Assembly: GCA_964242595.1 (NCBI GenBank)
Contig: CAXTBC010000004.1
Coordinates: 1-64,000, forward strand
Direction: 5' to 3'
Length of the DNA stretch: 64,000 nucleotides
Source of the DNA: BOG-908 sp964242595
GTDB taxonomy: Bacteria; Pseudomonadota; Alphaproteobacteria; Acetobacterales; Acetobacteraceae
Shown here: one piece after another, positions 31,775 through 41,036 of the stretch
Position numbering within the stretch: the first letter of the stretch is position 1
Layout: every line of letters begins with the position of its first letter
Program-made: the position numbers and the translations under genes
Notes under the pieces: generated by a model
Told to the model about the DNA's origin: nothing
The model's input: only the letters and a program-made list of their open reading frames with translations
Database searches by the model: none

Positions 31775-34549
31775 ATGAGCGAAAGAGACTACCGCGACAC
31801 GGTGTTCCTGCCGTCCACGCCGTTTCCGATGCGCGGCGACCTGCCCAAGCGCGAGCCGGCGATGCTCAAGCGCTGGGAGGAGACCGGGCTGTACGCGCGG
31901 CTGCGCGCGCAGTCTGCAGGACGCAAGACGTTCATCCTGCATGACGGGCCGCCTTACGCCAACGGCAACATCCATGTCGGACACGCGCTGCAGAAGATCC
32001 TCAAGGACGTAGTGAACCGCGCCCACCAGATGGCGGGCTACGACGCGTACTACGTGGCGGGATGGGACTGCCACGGCCTGCCTATCGAGTGGCAAATCGA
32101 GGAGAAGTATCGCAAGGCCGGGCGCGACAAGGACGAGGTGCCGCTAGAGCAGTTCCTGGCCGAGTGCCGCGCCCACGCGCAGACCTGGATGGACGTCCAG
32201 CAGGAAGAGTTCAAGCGCCTGGGCGTATACGCCGACTGGGCGAACCGTTACGCCACGATGGATTTCGCGGCCGAGGCGTCGATCGCTGGCGAGATCCACC
32301 GTTTTGCCAACAACGGCGCGCTGTACCGCGGCCTGCGTCCGGTGATGTGGAGCGTGGTGGAGAAGACGGCGCTGGCCGAGGCCGAAGTAGAGTACGCCGA
32401 CCACACTAGCACGACGATCTGGGTGCGCTTTCCGGTCACCACGCCTGGCACGCTGCAGGGCGCCGCGGTGGTGATCTGGACGACGACGCCCTGGACCATG
32501 CCGGGCAACCGTGCCGTCGCCTACGGGCCGGAGATCGACTACGCGCGCATCCACGTGGACGCGGTGGAAGACGGCAGCCTATGCCGCGTGGGCGAGGGCC
32601 TGCTGGTGGCGCTGCCGCTGCTGCCGCAGTTCGTGGCGGACGTGGGCATCACCCTGCACCACGTGGTGCACGTGCACACCGGTGCGGAGCTCGCCGGCAC
32701 GCTGTGCGCGCACCCGTTGCGCGGCCAGGGCTACGACTTCGACGTGCCGCTGTTGGCCGGCGACTTCGTCACCACAGACCAGGGCACCGGCTTCGTGCAC
32801 ATGGCGCCCGCGCATGGCGAGGACGATTTCGCGCTGTGCCGCGCGCACGGCATCGGCGTGCCCGAGACGGTGGCCGACGACGGCACGTATCTCCCGTGGG
32901 TGCCGGTGTTCCCCGGCGTTCACGTCTTCAAGGCGGCCGGCCCGGTGTGCGAGGCACTGACCGCAGCCGGCGGGCTGGTCAAGCAGGGCCGCATCACGCA
33001 CTCCTACCCGCATTCCTGGCGCAGCAAGGCGCCGTTGATCTTCCGCGCTACGCCGCAATGGTTCATCCGCATGGATGGCGACGGCGCGATCCGCGAGCGC
33101 GCGCTGCAGGCGATCGAGACCACCGACTTCGTGCCTGAAGGCGGCCGCACGCGGCTGGCCAGCATGGTGGCCAACCGGCCGGACTGGTGCGTCAGCCGCC
33201 AGCGCGTGTGGGGCGTGCCGATCGCCATCTTTACCGAGAAGCGCACCGGCGAAGTCCTGCGCGACCCCGGCGTGATGGCGCGCACGCTGGACGCGTTCCG
33301 CGAGGAAGGGGCGATCGCCTGGTTCATGTCGCCCGCCTCGCGGTTTCTCGGCCCGGACTACAACCCGCAGGATTACGACCAGGTGCGCGACATCGTCGAC
33401 ATCTGGTTCGAGTCCGCCTGCACCAACGTGTTCACGCTGCTGGACCGCGGGCTGCCCTGGCCGGCGGATCTGTACCTGGAAGGCAGCGACCAGCACCGCG
33501 GCTGGTTCCAGACCTCCTTGTTGGAGGGCATCGGCAGCCGCGGGCAGGCACCGTTCCGCGCCATCCTGACCACCGGCTTCACGCTGGACGACCAGGGCCG
33601 CAAGATGAGCAAGTCGCTCGGCAACGTGACGCGGCCGGACAGCGTGACCAAGGAGTACGGGGCGGACATCCTGCGGCTGTGGGTGATGAACACCGACACC
33701 AGCGAGGACCAGCGCATCGGCCGCGAGATCCTCAAGCAGCAATCTGAGCTTTACAGGCGGCTGCGCAACACGCTGCGCTGGCTGCTGGGCGCGCTGGCCG
33801 GGTTCAGCGAGGAGGAGCGCGTGGACGCCACGCAGATGCCGGAGCTGGAGCGCTACGTCCTGCACCGGGTGGCCGAACTGGACTCCCGTCTGCGCCGCGC
33901 GGTGGACACGCACGAGTGGGCCGGCGTGTACGCCGACATCCACAATTTCTGCAGCGCGGACCTCAGCGCGTTCTACTTCGACATCCGCAAGGACGCGCTG
34001 TACTGCGACCGGCAGGACGCACCACGACGACGCGCGGCACGCACGGTGCTGGACGTGCTGCACCGCTGCCTGACCACCTGGCTGGCGCCGGTGCTGTGCT
34101 TCACCGCCGAGGAAGCGTGGTGCGTGCGCTTCGGCGACGCGGAGAGCGTGCACTTGCAGGGTTTTCCGGAGATCCCCGAGGGCTGGCATGATCCTGCTCT
34201 GGCCGCGCGCTGGGCGCTGATCCGCGAAGCGCGCCGGGAGCTGACAGGCGGCATCGAGGTGCTGCGCGGCGCCGGCGAGATCGGGTCCTCCCTGCAAGCA
34301 TCGGTGGAGTTCGGGCTGCCGCCGCAATATCGCGACTTGCTGGATGCGGCTGACTGGCAAGACCTGGCAATCGTCTCCGCGCTGACGATGTCTGAGTCCG
34401 ACACCATCCAAGTGCGCGTGAACGTGGCCCCCGGCGGGAAATGCGCCCGCTGCTGGCGGGTGCTGACCGAAGTCGGCACCGTGGCCGCCCACCCTGCCCT
34501 GTGCCTGCGCTGCACGGACGCGGTGGACAGCGCGGCGGTGCACGCGTGA
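31775..34549 (+). CDS. ileS: Isoleucine--tRNA ligase
   Basis: Class I synthetase of 924 residues. The HIGH-type motif is HVGH at residues 67-70 in GPPYANGNIHVGHALQ. The CP1 editing domain (TTPWTMPGNRAVAYGPEIDY region) follows, then KMSKS from residue 610 and the helical anticodon-binding domain. The C-terminal zinc finger has CARC and CLRC pairs near the end. All parts are present, consistent with a bacterial enzyme with post-transfer editing. Its TGA stop overlaps the lspA GTG start. Confidence 0.97.
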   Translation: MSERDYRDTVFLPSTPFPMRGDLPKREPAMLKRWEETGLYARLRAQSAGRKTFILHDGPPYANGNIHVGHALQKILKDVVNRAHQMAGYDAYYVAGWDCHGLPIEWQIEEKYRKAGRDKDEVPLEQFLAECRAHAQTWMDVQQEEFKRLGVYADWANRYATMDFAAEASIAGEIHRFANNGALYRGLRPVMWSVVEKTALAEAEVEYADHTSTTIWVRFPVTTPGTLQGAAVVIWTTTPWTMPGNRAVAYGPEIDYARIHVDAVEDGSLCRVGEGLLVALPLLPQFVADVGITLHHVVHVHTGAELAGTLCAHPLRGQGYDFDVPLLAGDFVTTDQGTGFVHMAPAHGEDDFALCRAHGIGVPETVADDGTYLPWVPVFPGVHVFKAAGPVCEALTAAGGLVKQGRITHSYPHSWRSKAPLIFRATPQWFIRMDGDGAIRERALQAIETTDFVPEGGRTRLASMVANRPDWCVSRQRVWGVPIAIFTEKRTGEVLRDPGVMARTLDAFREEGAIAWFMSPASRFLGPDYNPQDYDQVRDIVDIWFESACTNVFTLLDRGLPWPADLYLEGSDQHRGWFQTSLLEGIGSRGQAPFRAILTTGFTLDDQGRKMSKSLGNVTRPDSVTKEYGADILRLWVMNTDTSEDQRIGREILKQQSELYRRLRNTLRWLLGALAGFSEEERVDATQMPELERYVLHRVAELDSRLRRAVDTHEWAGVYADIHNFCSADLSAFYFDIRKDALYCDRQDAPRRRAARTVLDVLHRCLTTWLAPVLCFTAEEAWCVRFGDAESVHLQGFPEIPEGWHDPALAARWALIREARRELTGGIEVLRGAGEIGSSLQASVEFGLPPQYRDLLDAADWQDLAIVSALTMSESDTIQVRVNVAPGGKCARCWRVLTEVGTVAAHPALCLRCTDAVDSAAVHA

Positions 34550-35061
34550 GGCAGCGCGGGCGCACGCTGCTGGGCATCGCGGTGGCCGCCTTCGTGCTGG
34601 CGGACGACCAGGCGAGCAAATACGCCATCCTGCACCTGCTGCGCCTGCCGGAACGCGGCGTGGTGCAGGTGCTGCCGCCGGCGCTGGACTTCGCCATGGT
34701 GTGGAACCACGGCGTGACCTTCGGGCTGCTGCAGGCGGGCAGCGGGCGGGGCCAGGCCATCCTGGCGCTGGTGGCCATCGCGGTGGTGGCGGGCCTGCTG
34801 GTGTGGCTGCGGCGGGCGGAAACCGCGTTGACGGCTGTGGCCATCGGCGCGATTGCCGGAGGGGCGCTGGGCAACGTGGCAGACCGGGCACGCTTCGGCA
34901 TGGTGGTGGATTTCATCCACGTGCACTGGGGCGGGTGGGACCCGTTCCCCTTCGTGTTCAACGTGGGCGACTCGGCCATCGTTCTGGGCGTTGGCGCCAT
35001 GCTGCTGGAAAGCGTGCTTCCTGCGCCCGCCCGCTTGCAGGCGCCGCCACCGAAAGCGTAA
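34546..35061 (+). CDS. lspA: Lipoprotein signal peptidase (signal peptidase II)
   Basis: Inner-membrane aspartyl protease that removes signal peptides from diacylglyceryl-modified prolipoproteins. From the GTG at 34546 (overlapping the ileS stop as GTGA) it has 171 residues and four membrane segments. The catalytic aspartates are D113 in GNVADRARFG and D142 in FNVGDSAIVLG, and the WNHGVTFGLLQ motif precedes them. Coupling to ileS is typical. The next gene encodes a lipoprotein that would be a substrate. Confidence 0.96.
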   Translation: MRQRGRTLLGIAVAAFVLADDQASKYAILHLLRLPERGVVQVLPPALDFAMVWNHGVTFGLLQAGSGRGQAILALVAIAVVAGLLVWLRRAETALTAVAIGAIAGGALGNVADRARFGMVVDFIHVHWGGWDPFPFVFNVGDSAIVLGVGAMLLESVLPAPARLQAPPPKA

Positions 35062-35112
35062 GTCTGGCACCTGCACAAACCGGGCCTGGGTCCGGCCAAC
35101 GAGGTTCCAGCC

Positions 35113-35664
35113 ATGTCGAGATCGCTTGCCGTTGCCGCCACCCTCGCCATCCTTGCCCTTGCCGGCTGCGGCGACGTGGAGCGCACCTTCGGACTGGTGC
35201 GGGATTCTCCGGACGAGTTCACGGTGGAGACCCGCGCGCCGTTGTCCATGCCGCCGGACTACCAGCTGCACGCGCCGCAGCCCGGCGCCGCGCGGCCGCA
35301 GGAGGTGACCAGCCAGGCCGCCGCCGAGGCGGCGTTGGCGCCCGACACGGCGTTGCGCGGCGGCGCGCCTTCCGGGCCGGAGACGGCGGGCCAGCAGGCG
35401 CTGGTGGCCGAGGCCGGCCCTGCCGCGCCGGCCGACATCCGCCACCGTGTGGACCAGGAGGCCAGCCTGGACCGTCCTGGGCAGAGCCTGTCCGACAGGC
35501 TGCTGTTCTGGCAGTCCGCGCCGCCGGCCGGCACGGCGCTGGACCCCTCCCGCGAGAGCCAGCGGCTGCGCACCAACGCGGCGCTGGGTCAGCCAGCGAC
35601 CACCGGGGACACGCCGGCGGTGAACGAGAAACCTAAGTCCAGCGGCTTCCTGGGTATTTTTTGA
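35113..35664 (+). CDS. DUF3035 lipoprotein (BamF-like)
   Basis: A 183-residue lipoprotein with lipobox LALAGC and modified cysteine C19. It contains the DUF3035 hallmark GLVRDSPDEFTVETRAPLSM followed by PPDY. In alphaproteobacteria this family includes BamF, an accessory lipoprotein of the outer-membrane beta-barrel assembly complex, and it usually follows lspA, as here. The rest is proline/alanine-rich and probably disordered. The M16 peptidase genes that often come next are absent. Family call firm; Bam function is by homology. Confidence 0.88.
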   Translation: MSRSLAVAATLAILALAGCGDVERTFGLVRDSPDEFTVETRAPLSMPPDYQLHAPQPGAARPQEVTSQAAAEAALAPDTALRGGAPSGPETAGQQALVAEAGPAAPADIRHRVDQEASLDRPGQSLSDRLLFWQSAPPAGTALDPSRESQRLRTNAALGQPATTGDTPAVNEKPKSSGFLGIF

Positions 35665-36504
35665 TAGCCAGCCAGCACTTCTCGCAGTCGAAGTAAGGCA
35701 AGTTCTCTTCCCGGCAAACAGAACTAAAATTCTACTTTTTGTCGAGTGTGGCCGAATAGGCCGTTTCAGGCCGACAGCCGCAATCCTAATCTCTAACGCA
35801 GAGCCCCCGCTTGGTTAGAGGCTAAGGTTTCGGCGTTAATGTTAGCCGCTTGCGGCGTCAAGACAGCAGCCTGCCGGCAAGCAGGGTCGTTATCCGCTCG
35901 ATGTGGCGCCGGGCGAGTGCCGCCACGCGGTGTCACCCGGCGCGGGCCAACGGCCGGAAGTCTTGACCTGTGGACAAACCCCGCCGGGGCCTGGAGGCCC
36001 CAAACCCCCATCTGTTTAGGACGCCTAACGAACAGGTTCTAAGGACTTGTCCTTAGCGGGGTCCAGGGGCGGAGCCCCTGGCCTTCTTAAAGGGTCAACC
36101 TTTCGAGCGTTTGGTATTAAGCCGCCAAACATCGATCCTCCGGAACTAAGCTAGGTGATGGCGCGATACAGCGCAGCCGAATAAAGGGTTCCGACGCGTG
36201 CGCGGCGCTGTTCACGGACAAGCGACATAGGCTGCGTCATCGAGCAAGTCTGAATATAAAAAACTTACATGCTACCGTCTTGATGATGTCAGGCTGCCGC
36301 TCACAGTGGTTCTGACCTCACCAACATTCAGGCCTTTGCAAGGCCTCTCCTCACGAGCAGGATCGCTGTGTAAAGAGCGTCTTCAACCTGTTTTGAGCTG
36401 CGAACCGGCGTGAAGCGGGCCTGACCGCTCATCTGAGGACGCGGGCAAGACGCCTGAACGTCCCGTATCACCAACGGCTGACACCGAACCGGGAGCAACA
36501 AAGC
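35665..36504. other. 840-bp intergenic region without a gene
   Basis: The region holds a GC-rich palindromic element (35946-36119) and, before it, a GC-rich inverted sequence around 35875-35945 (GCCGGGCGAGTGCCGCC). The stretches 35690-35800 and 36120-36480 are moderately AT-rich. The latter includes AATATAAAAAACTTACATGC near 36250 and presumably the promoter of the first catalase-family gene. I see no convincing open reading frame, RNA gene or named promoter motif. Confidence 0.6.
35946..36119 (+). repeat. GC-rich palindromic element with outer ends
   Basis: The left end is CCAACGGCCGGAAGTCTTGA, then CCTGTGGACAA; the right end is GGGTCAACCTTTCGAGCGTT then TGGTATTA. These match, in inverted relation, the outer ends of the 49.4 kb copy. 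Inside are GGGGCCTGGAGGCCCC and the CTGTTT/AACAG and AAGGAC/GTCCTT stems. The left GGGGCTCTGCCCC module is missing. Confidence 0.75.
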
Positions 36505-37596
36505 ATGTCCGACCAGCCCTATGTCCATTACGCCGACTCCATAGAGACCGTGGCCGAGGACGAGCGCCAAGTCATCGACGGCATCATCGCGTCGATGACG
36601 CATGAGAGCCAGATCGTGGCCGAGCGCGATGGGCAGACGGTGCGCGCGTCGCACGCCAAAAGCACCGGGCTGGTCAAGGCAACGCTCACCGTGCTGCCGA
36701 ACTTGCCCGAGCCGCTGCGTCAGGGCTTGTTCGTCGATGCGCGCACCTACCCCGTCCTACTGCGCTTCGCGCAGGGACCTGGCGAGAAGCTGTCCGACAG
36801 CGTCTCCACTCACCGCGGCGTCGGTATCAAAGTGTTGGGCGTGGACGGTGCCAAGCTGCCCGGGCATGACGGCAACACCCAAGACTTCGTATTCGCAACC
36901 GGCACCGCCTTTGCCCAATCCAACGCAACGACGTTCCTGACCGCGATCAAGGGCATCGAAAAGAACACCGGCAGGCCGGAAAGCATCAAGCAGGCGGTGT
37001 CCAGCACGTCGCGCGTGCTCAACGCCGCGCTCAACGTGGTCGGTGCCGACAGCCCGACATTCGGCTTCTTCGGGCATACCAAGCGCAACCCGCTGGCCGA
37101 CGCATATTTCAGCCAGGCGCCGCTCCGCTACGGCGACTACGTGGCCAAGATGGGCCTGTTCCCCGTCTCGCCCAACCTGATCGCCATCATCGACCAGACG
37201 CTCGACACCAGCGCCGACCACGACGCGTTCCGCCATGCCGTGATCGACCACCTGCGCACGCACGGCGCCGATTACGAACTCCGCGTGCAGCTCTGCACGG
37301 ACCTGTCGGAGATGCCGGTGGAAGACGCGTCCAAACCCTGGCCGGAGGACAAGAACCCTTACGTCGCCGTGGCGCGAATCGCCATCCCCGCGCAGGAGGC
37401 CTACAGCGCCCCGCGGCAAGCCTATTTCGACGAGGTGCTGTCTTTCCAGCCGGCGCACGCGCTGGCCGCGCACCGCCCGCTCGGATCGCTGATGCGCGCG
37501 CGCCTGCACACCTACCAGGCGCTCTCCGCCTACCGTCACGCACAGAACCGGAGCCAGCAATCCGAACCGGCCGATATCAGCCAGGTGCCCGATTGA
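36505..37596 (+). CDS. Catalase-family haem protein (clade related to cAOS/SrpA)
   Basis: A 363-residue cytosolic protein of the small catalase superfamily branch. The distal histidine is H50 in TVRASHAKSTGLV, and the proximal Arg-xxx-Tyr haem-ligand motif is R333-Y337 in RARLHTYQAL. PVLLRFAQGPG, DFVFATGTAF and NPYVAVARIAIP are other conserved blocks. The position equivalent to the distal Asn is T132, whereas the paralogue two genes on has Asn, so catalase activity may be altered. A small membrane protein and the paralogue follow on the same strand, probably one operon responding to peroxide or organic hydroperoxides. No signal peptide. Confidence 0.82.
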   Translation: MSDQPYVHYADSIETVAEDERQVIDGIIASMTHESQIVAERDGQTVRASHAKSTGLVKATLTVLPNLPEPLRQGLFVDARTYPVLLRFAQGPGEKLSDSVSTHRGVGIKVLGVDGAKLPGHDGNTQDFVFATGTAFAQSNATTFLTAIKGIEKNTGRPESIKQAVSSTSRVLNAALNVVGADSPTFGFFGHTKRNPLADAYFSQAPLRYGDYVAKMGLFPVSPNLIAIIDQTLDTSADHDAFRHAVIDHLRTHGADYELRVQLCTDLSEMPVEDASKPWPEDKNPYVAVARIAIPAQEAYSAPRQAYFDEVLSFQPAHALAAHRPLGSLMRARLHTYQALSAYRHAQNRSQQSEPADISQVPD

Positions 37597-37621
37597 CCTG
37601 CAAGCTCCCTGGAGAAACACG

Positions 37622-38092
37622 ATGAACCCGTTGATGCTGTCACGCTTCCTGGGCTGGTTCAGCCTCGGCCTCGGTTCCGCGGAAGCCATCGCACCGCGCC
37701 TGCTAGCCCGGACACTCGGCCTGTTCGGCGAGGCCTGGCTGGTGCGCGCTTTCGGCTTCCGCGAGATCGCTGCAGGCGTCACCGTGCTCGCCAAGCCGGA
37801 CAACGCCATCGGGCCGGTGTTGCGCGTGGCCGGCGACGTGCTGGACCTGGCCGTGCTGGCGCCGGCGTTGTCGGCCCGCAACAGGCAGCGCGATGCGGCA
37901 CAGATCGCCTTCGTGATGGTGCTCGGGGTGATGGCGCTCGACGTTACCTGCGCGGCCGCCCTGATCGTGGGTGAGAGGCGCCGGGCCGCGACCTCGCAAC
38001 GCGCCCGCCTGCGCCCACCGCCCGCCGCACGCATCGCGCTGCCGGCTCGCAAGCACAGGAACAAGGCCAGGCATCGCATGAGGGTCGCCTAA
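37622..38092 (+). CDS. Small membrane protein of unknown function
   Basis: A 156-residue protein with four likely membrane segments: residues about 7-25 (FLGWFSLGLGSAEAIAP), 43-58, 66-84 and 93-116. A strongly basic tail (RHRMRVA preceded by KHRNKA) follows. It resembles DUF4267-like or cyclase-associated membrane proteins, but I cannot name the family with certainty. It starts 25 bp after the first catalase-family gene and lies ahead of the second, so it is likely part of the same oxidative-stress operon. Confidence 0.65.
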   Translation: MNPLMLSRFLGWFSLGLGSAEAIAPRLLARTLGLFGEAWLVRAFGFREIAAGVTVLAKPDNAIGPVLRVAGDVLDLAVLAPALSARNRQRDAAQIAFVMVLGVMALDVTCAAALIVGERRRAATSQRARLRPPPAARIALPARKHRNKARHRMRVA

Positions 38093-38161
38093 AACCGCTT
38101 TCGTTGCGGCGCACCGGCATCGGCCAGCGTTACGACTAAGACGTTACCATCTGGAGCCGAG

Positions 38162-39817
38162 ATGAGCAGCCATCAGCCTGTTGCCTACGACACCGACGTG
38201 GAGCAGTCAGCTCCCGGCGAGACGCGGACCATCGCCGCCATCAACGCAAGCATGCGCGGCATCCTGGAGACGACCTGGCAGGATTACGGCCATTCCGTGC
38301 GCAGCGTGCACGCCAAGAGCCACGGCCTGCTAGAGGGCGAGTTGCAGGTGCTCGACAACTTGCCGGAGAACCTGGCGCAGGGCGTGTTCGCGCAGCCGAA
38401 AACCTACCCCGTCGTGCTACGCCTTTCCACCAACCCGGGCGACATCCTCGACGACACCGTGTCCTCTCCGCGCGGGCTGGCGCTGAAGATCATCGGCGTA
38501 ACGGGCGAGCGCCTGCCCGGCTCCGAGGGCGACGCGACGCAGGATTTCGTCATGGTCAACGGCCCTGCCTTCCTGGCGCCCGACGCCCAGGCGTTCGAAC
38601 CGAGCCTGAAGCTGCTGGCGGCCACCACAGACACCGGGCAGGGCTGGAAACGCGCGTTTTCCCGCGTAATGCGCGGCTTGGCGCAGTTGGCCACCGCCGC
38701 CGGGGTGGATGCGGGTGCGCTGAAGGCGCTGGGCGGGCAGCCTCTCACGAACCCGCTGGGCGAGACGTTCTACACCCAGACGCCGTTCCGCTACGGCAAC
38801 CACGTCGCCAAGCTGTCCGTGGTGCCCGTAGCCTCCGCGCTCACCGCGCTGACGGAGGCGCCCGTCGACCTGTCCGGCAAGCCGAACGGGCTGCGCCAGT
38901 CGGTGATCGATTTCTTCGCCCGGCAGGGCGGCGCCTGGGAGCTGCGCGTCCAGCTCCGCACCAACCCGGACGCCATGCCTGTGGAAGATGCCTTGGTACG
39001 CTGGCCGGAGGACCAGAGCCCCTACGTCGCCGTCGCGCGCATCACCGCCAAGCCGCAGCCGGCCTGGAGCGAGGCAAGGGCGCAACAGGTCGATGACGGG
39101 CTGTCGTTCAGCCCCTGGCACGGCATCGTCGCGCACCAGCCGCTCGGCTCCATCAACCGCGCGCGCAAGGAGGCTTACGCCATGTCGGCCGGGTTCCGCG
39201 CCGAACACAACCGCTGCCCGATCCACGAGCCGAAGGCTGGCCTGGCCCTGTCCGACCAGCCGGCCGCGCCGTTCGGCACAACGCCGGGCCGCGAAGGCAG
39301 GCGCCCCGGCACGCCGGACGCCATGCCTGGCGTGATCGGCCAGCCGCTCAATGGGCAGGCGCGCCGGATCGTGTCCGGCACAGCCGGCGGCCTCGCGGCC
39401 GGTGCCCTGCTCTCGGCCATCTTCCTCGCCCTGGAGGCGATGGTCGACGAGCCGTCCGACCTGGTGAAGCTGAAGCGGCGGACGGCGCGGCTGGCCGGCC
39501 TGGAGCAAAAACGCGATCGGGCGCGCAGCCATGCCGGCGAACAGGTGCTGGCCCATGGCGGCCACCTGGCGCTATCGGCCGCCTCCGGGCTTATCTACGG
39601 CGCCATCAAGCCTACCGGCGTGCCGCCCGTCGTCGCCGGCACTGCGTTCGGCGCCGCGTTCTACGGGTTGGCCTACGGCGTGCTTGGCCCTGTGCTGGGC
39701 GTCACCCCCAAGCTCGGCCGCGACACAACCGCCAGCATCGTCCAGCACGGCCTATTCCACGTGCTGTTCGGCGTGACCATGGCCGTTACTACGGACCGGG
39801 TCGCGCGGCGCATCTGA
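38162..39817 (+). CDS. Catalase-family protein fused to a C-terminal membrane domain
   Basis: Residues 1 to about 345 are a catalase-superfamily domain parallel to the gene at 36.5 kb. It has H50 in SVRSVHAKSHGLL, the distal-Asn equivalent N133 in DFVMVNGPAF and the proximal pair R335-Y339 in RARKEAYAM. A linker follows (APFGTTPGREGRRPGTPDAM), then a domain of about 190 residues with four hydrophobic segments (TAGGLAAGALLSAIFLALEA, LALSAASGLIYGAI, AGTAFGAAFYGLAYGVLGPV, HVLFGVTMAVTTD). That domain looks like YagU/DUF1440-type membrane proteins. The fusion would tether a haem enzyme to the inner membrane. Domain two is assigned by pattern only. Confidence 0.78.
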   Translation: MSSHQPVAYDTDVEQSAPGETRTIAAINASMRGILETTWQDYGHSVRSVHAKSHGLLEGELQVLDNLPENLAQGVFAQPKTYPVVLRLSTNPGDILDDTVSSPRGLALKIIGVTGERLPGSEGDATQDFVMVNGPAFLAPDAQAFEPSLKLLAATTDTGQGWKRAFSRVMRGLAQLATAAGVDAGALKALGGQPLTNPLGETFYTQTPFRYGNHVAKLSVVPVASALTALTEAPVDLSGKPNGLRQSVIDFFARQGGAWELRVQLRTNPDAMPVEDALVRWPEDQSPYVAVARITAKPQPAWSEARAQQVDDGLSFSPWHGIVAHQPLGSINRARKEAYAMSAGFRAEHNRCPIHEPKAGLALSDQPAAPFGTTPGREGRRPGTPDAMPGVIGQPLNGQARRIVSGTAGGLAAGALLSAIFLALEAMVDEPSDLVKLKRRTARLAGLEQKRDRARSHAGEQVLAHGGHLALSAASGLIYGAIKPTGVPPVVAGTAFGAAFYGLAYGVLGPVLGVTPKLGRDTTASIVQHGLFHVLFGVTMAVTTDRVARRI

Positions 39818-39823
39818 AGGAAG

Positions 39824-39953
39824 GCCAGGGGCGCTGCCCCTGGACCCCGCTAAGGACAAGTCCTTAGAACCTGTTTTGTAAGAGATCCTAAACAGGTGGG
39901 GGTCTGGGGCCTCAAGGCCCCAGCGGGGTTTGGGGCAGAGCCCCATGCTTGCT
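39824..39953 (-). repeat. GC-rich palindromic element, reverse orientation
   Basis: The copy runs from CCAGGGGCGCTGCCCCTGG to GGGGCAGAGCCCCATGC in the orientation opposite to most others. It has TTTTGTAAGAGATCCTAAA in the middle. It separates the second catalase gene from the hydrolase gene, both on the plus strand. Confidence 0.85.
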
Positions 39954-39981
39954 CCAGGCACTGGTATGAAGGAAAGCCGAC

Positions 39982-40857
39982 ATGCCGACGCTAAACTCGG
40001 ACAACCTAGACATCGCCTACACAGACGCCGGACCACCCGAGGGACCCGCAGTGCTGCTGCTGCATGGCTGGCCGGACGATGCCACCACCTGGGACCGCGT
40101 TGCCTCGGCGCTGCACGCGGCAGGGCTGCGCACCATCGCCCCGATGACGCGCGGCTTTGGCGGGACGCGGTTCCGCACGGCGGCCGCCCTGCGCACCGGC
40201 AACAGCGCCATCCTCGCCATGGACGCGATCGCGCTGCTGGACGGGCTGGGCATCGCGCGCGTCTCGGTCGCGGGGCACGATTGGGGGTCCAACACCGCGG
40301 AAGCGCTCGCCGTAGGCTGGCCCGAGCGCGTCGACCGCATCGCCCTGCTGTCCAGCCCGCCGCGGCTGGGCGGGGTGCCGACACCGCCGTTCTGGCACGC
40401 GCAGCTCGAATGGTACCATTGGTTCCAGGCGACCGCCCGCGGCGCCAAGGCCGTGCGCGACGACCCGAAAGGCTTCGCGCACATCATGTGGGAGAACTGG
40501 TCTCCCCGCGGCTGGTTCGACGCCGAGACCTTCGACCGCGTCGCCCGCTCGTTCGACACGCCTGACTGGGTGGACGTGACGCTGCACAGCTACCGTGCGC
40601 GTTGGGACGAGGCGGAACCGGATCCGGCGAGCGCCTGGCTGGAAGACAAGGTACGCGAGACCAAGACGCTCTCGTTACCGACGCTCTACATCCAGGGCGG
40701 GGCCGACGGCGTGAACCCGCCGGCGGTGAGCGAGACCATGGCCGAGAAGTTCACCGGCCCCTTCGAACGTATCGTGCTCGCGGGCGTGGGCCATTTCCCG
40801 ATGCGTGAGGCGCCGCAGGAAGTGGGCGAGCGTCTGGCCAAACACTTCAAGACCTAA
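39982..40857 (+). CDS. Alpha/beta hydrolase, epoxide-hydrolase/dehalogenase-like
   Basis: A 291-residue cytosolic hydrolase. The oxyanion motif is HGWPDD (about residues 29-34), the nucleophile is D100 in VAGHDWGSNTA, the acid is probably the aspartate in YIQGGADGVN, and the base is H271 in GVGHFPMREAP. An aspartate nucleophile in GHDWG points to epoxide hydrolase or haloalkane dehalogenase chemistry and not to an esterase. The cap domain contains WYHWFQ, a tryptophan/tyrosine-rich pocket. It follows the catalase operon across a repeat; detoxification of oxidised products is a plausible but unproven role. Confidence 0.85.
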   Translation: MPTLNSDNLDIAYTDAGPPEGPAVLLLHGWPDDATTWDRVASALHAAGLRTIAPMTRGFGGTRFRTAAALRTGNSAILAMDAIALLDGLGIARVSVAGHDWGSNTAEALAVGWPERVDRIALLSSPPRLGGVPTPPFWHAQLEWYHWFQATARGAKAVRDDPKGFAHIMWENWSPRGWFDAETFDRVARSFDTPDWVDVTLHSYRARWDEAEPDPASAWLEDKVRETKTLSLPTLYIQGGADGVNPPAVSETMAEKFTGPFERIVLAGVGHFPMREAPQEVGERLAKHFKT

Positions 40858-41036
40858 ATCAAATGCCTCATGTCTGAAGAACGCCAAGCGCCTGAAACGT
40901 CTTGTTGAACCTGCCGAGCTGCCCTCCAGAGTGTCTTCCAAGGCCTCTCTCGAGCGGCAGCCTCGCTCAGGTCCAGAAATATAGTCAGCGTTGGCCGGGC
41001 AGGTCGCCTCCGACCTGCCCGGCACTACCGCTCAGC

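Noticed and set aside
32579..34891. Long minus-strand open frame opposite ileS and lspA
   Set aside because: Low-complexity Arg/Ala/Pro/Gln/His-rich translation without motifs; the plus strand encodes complete ileS and lspA.
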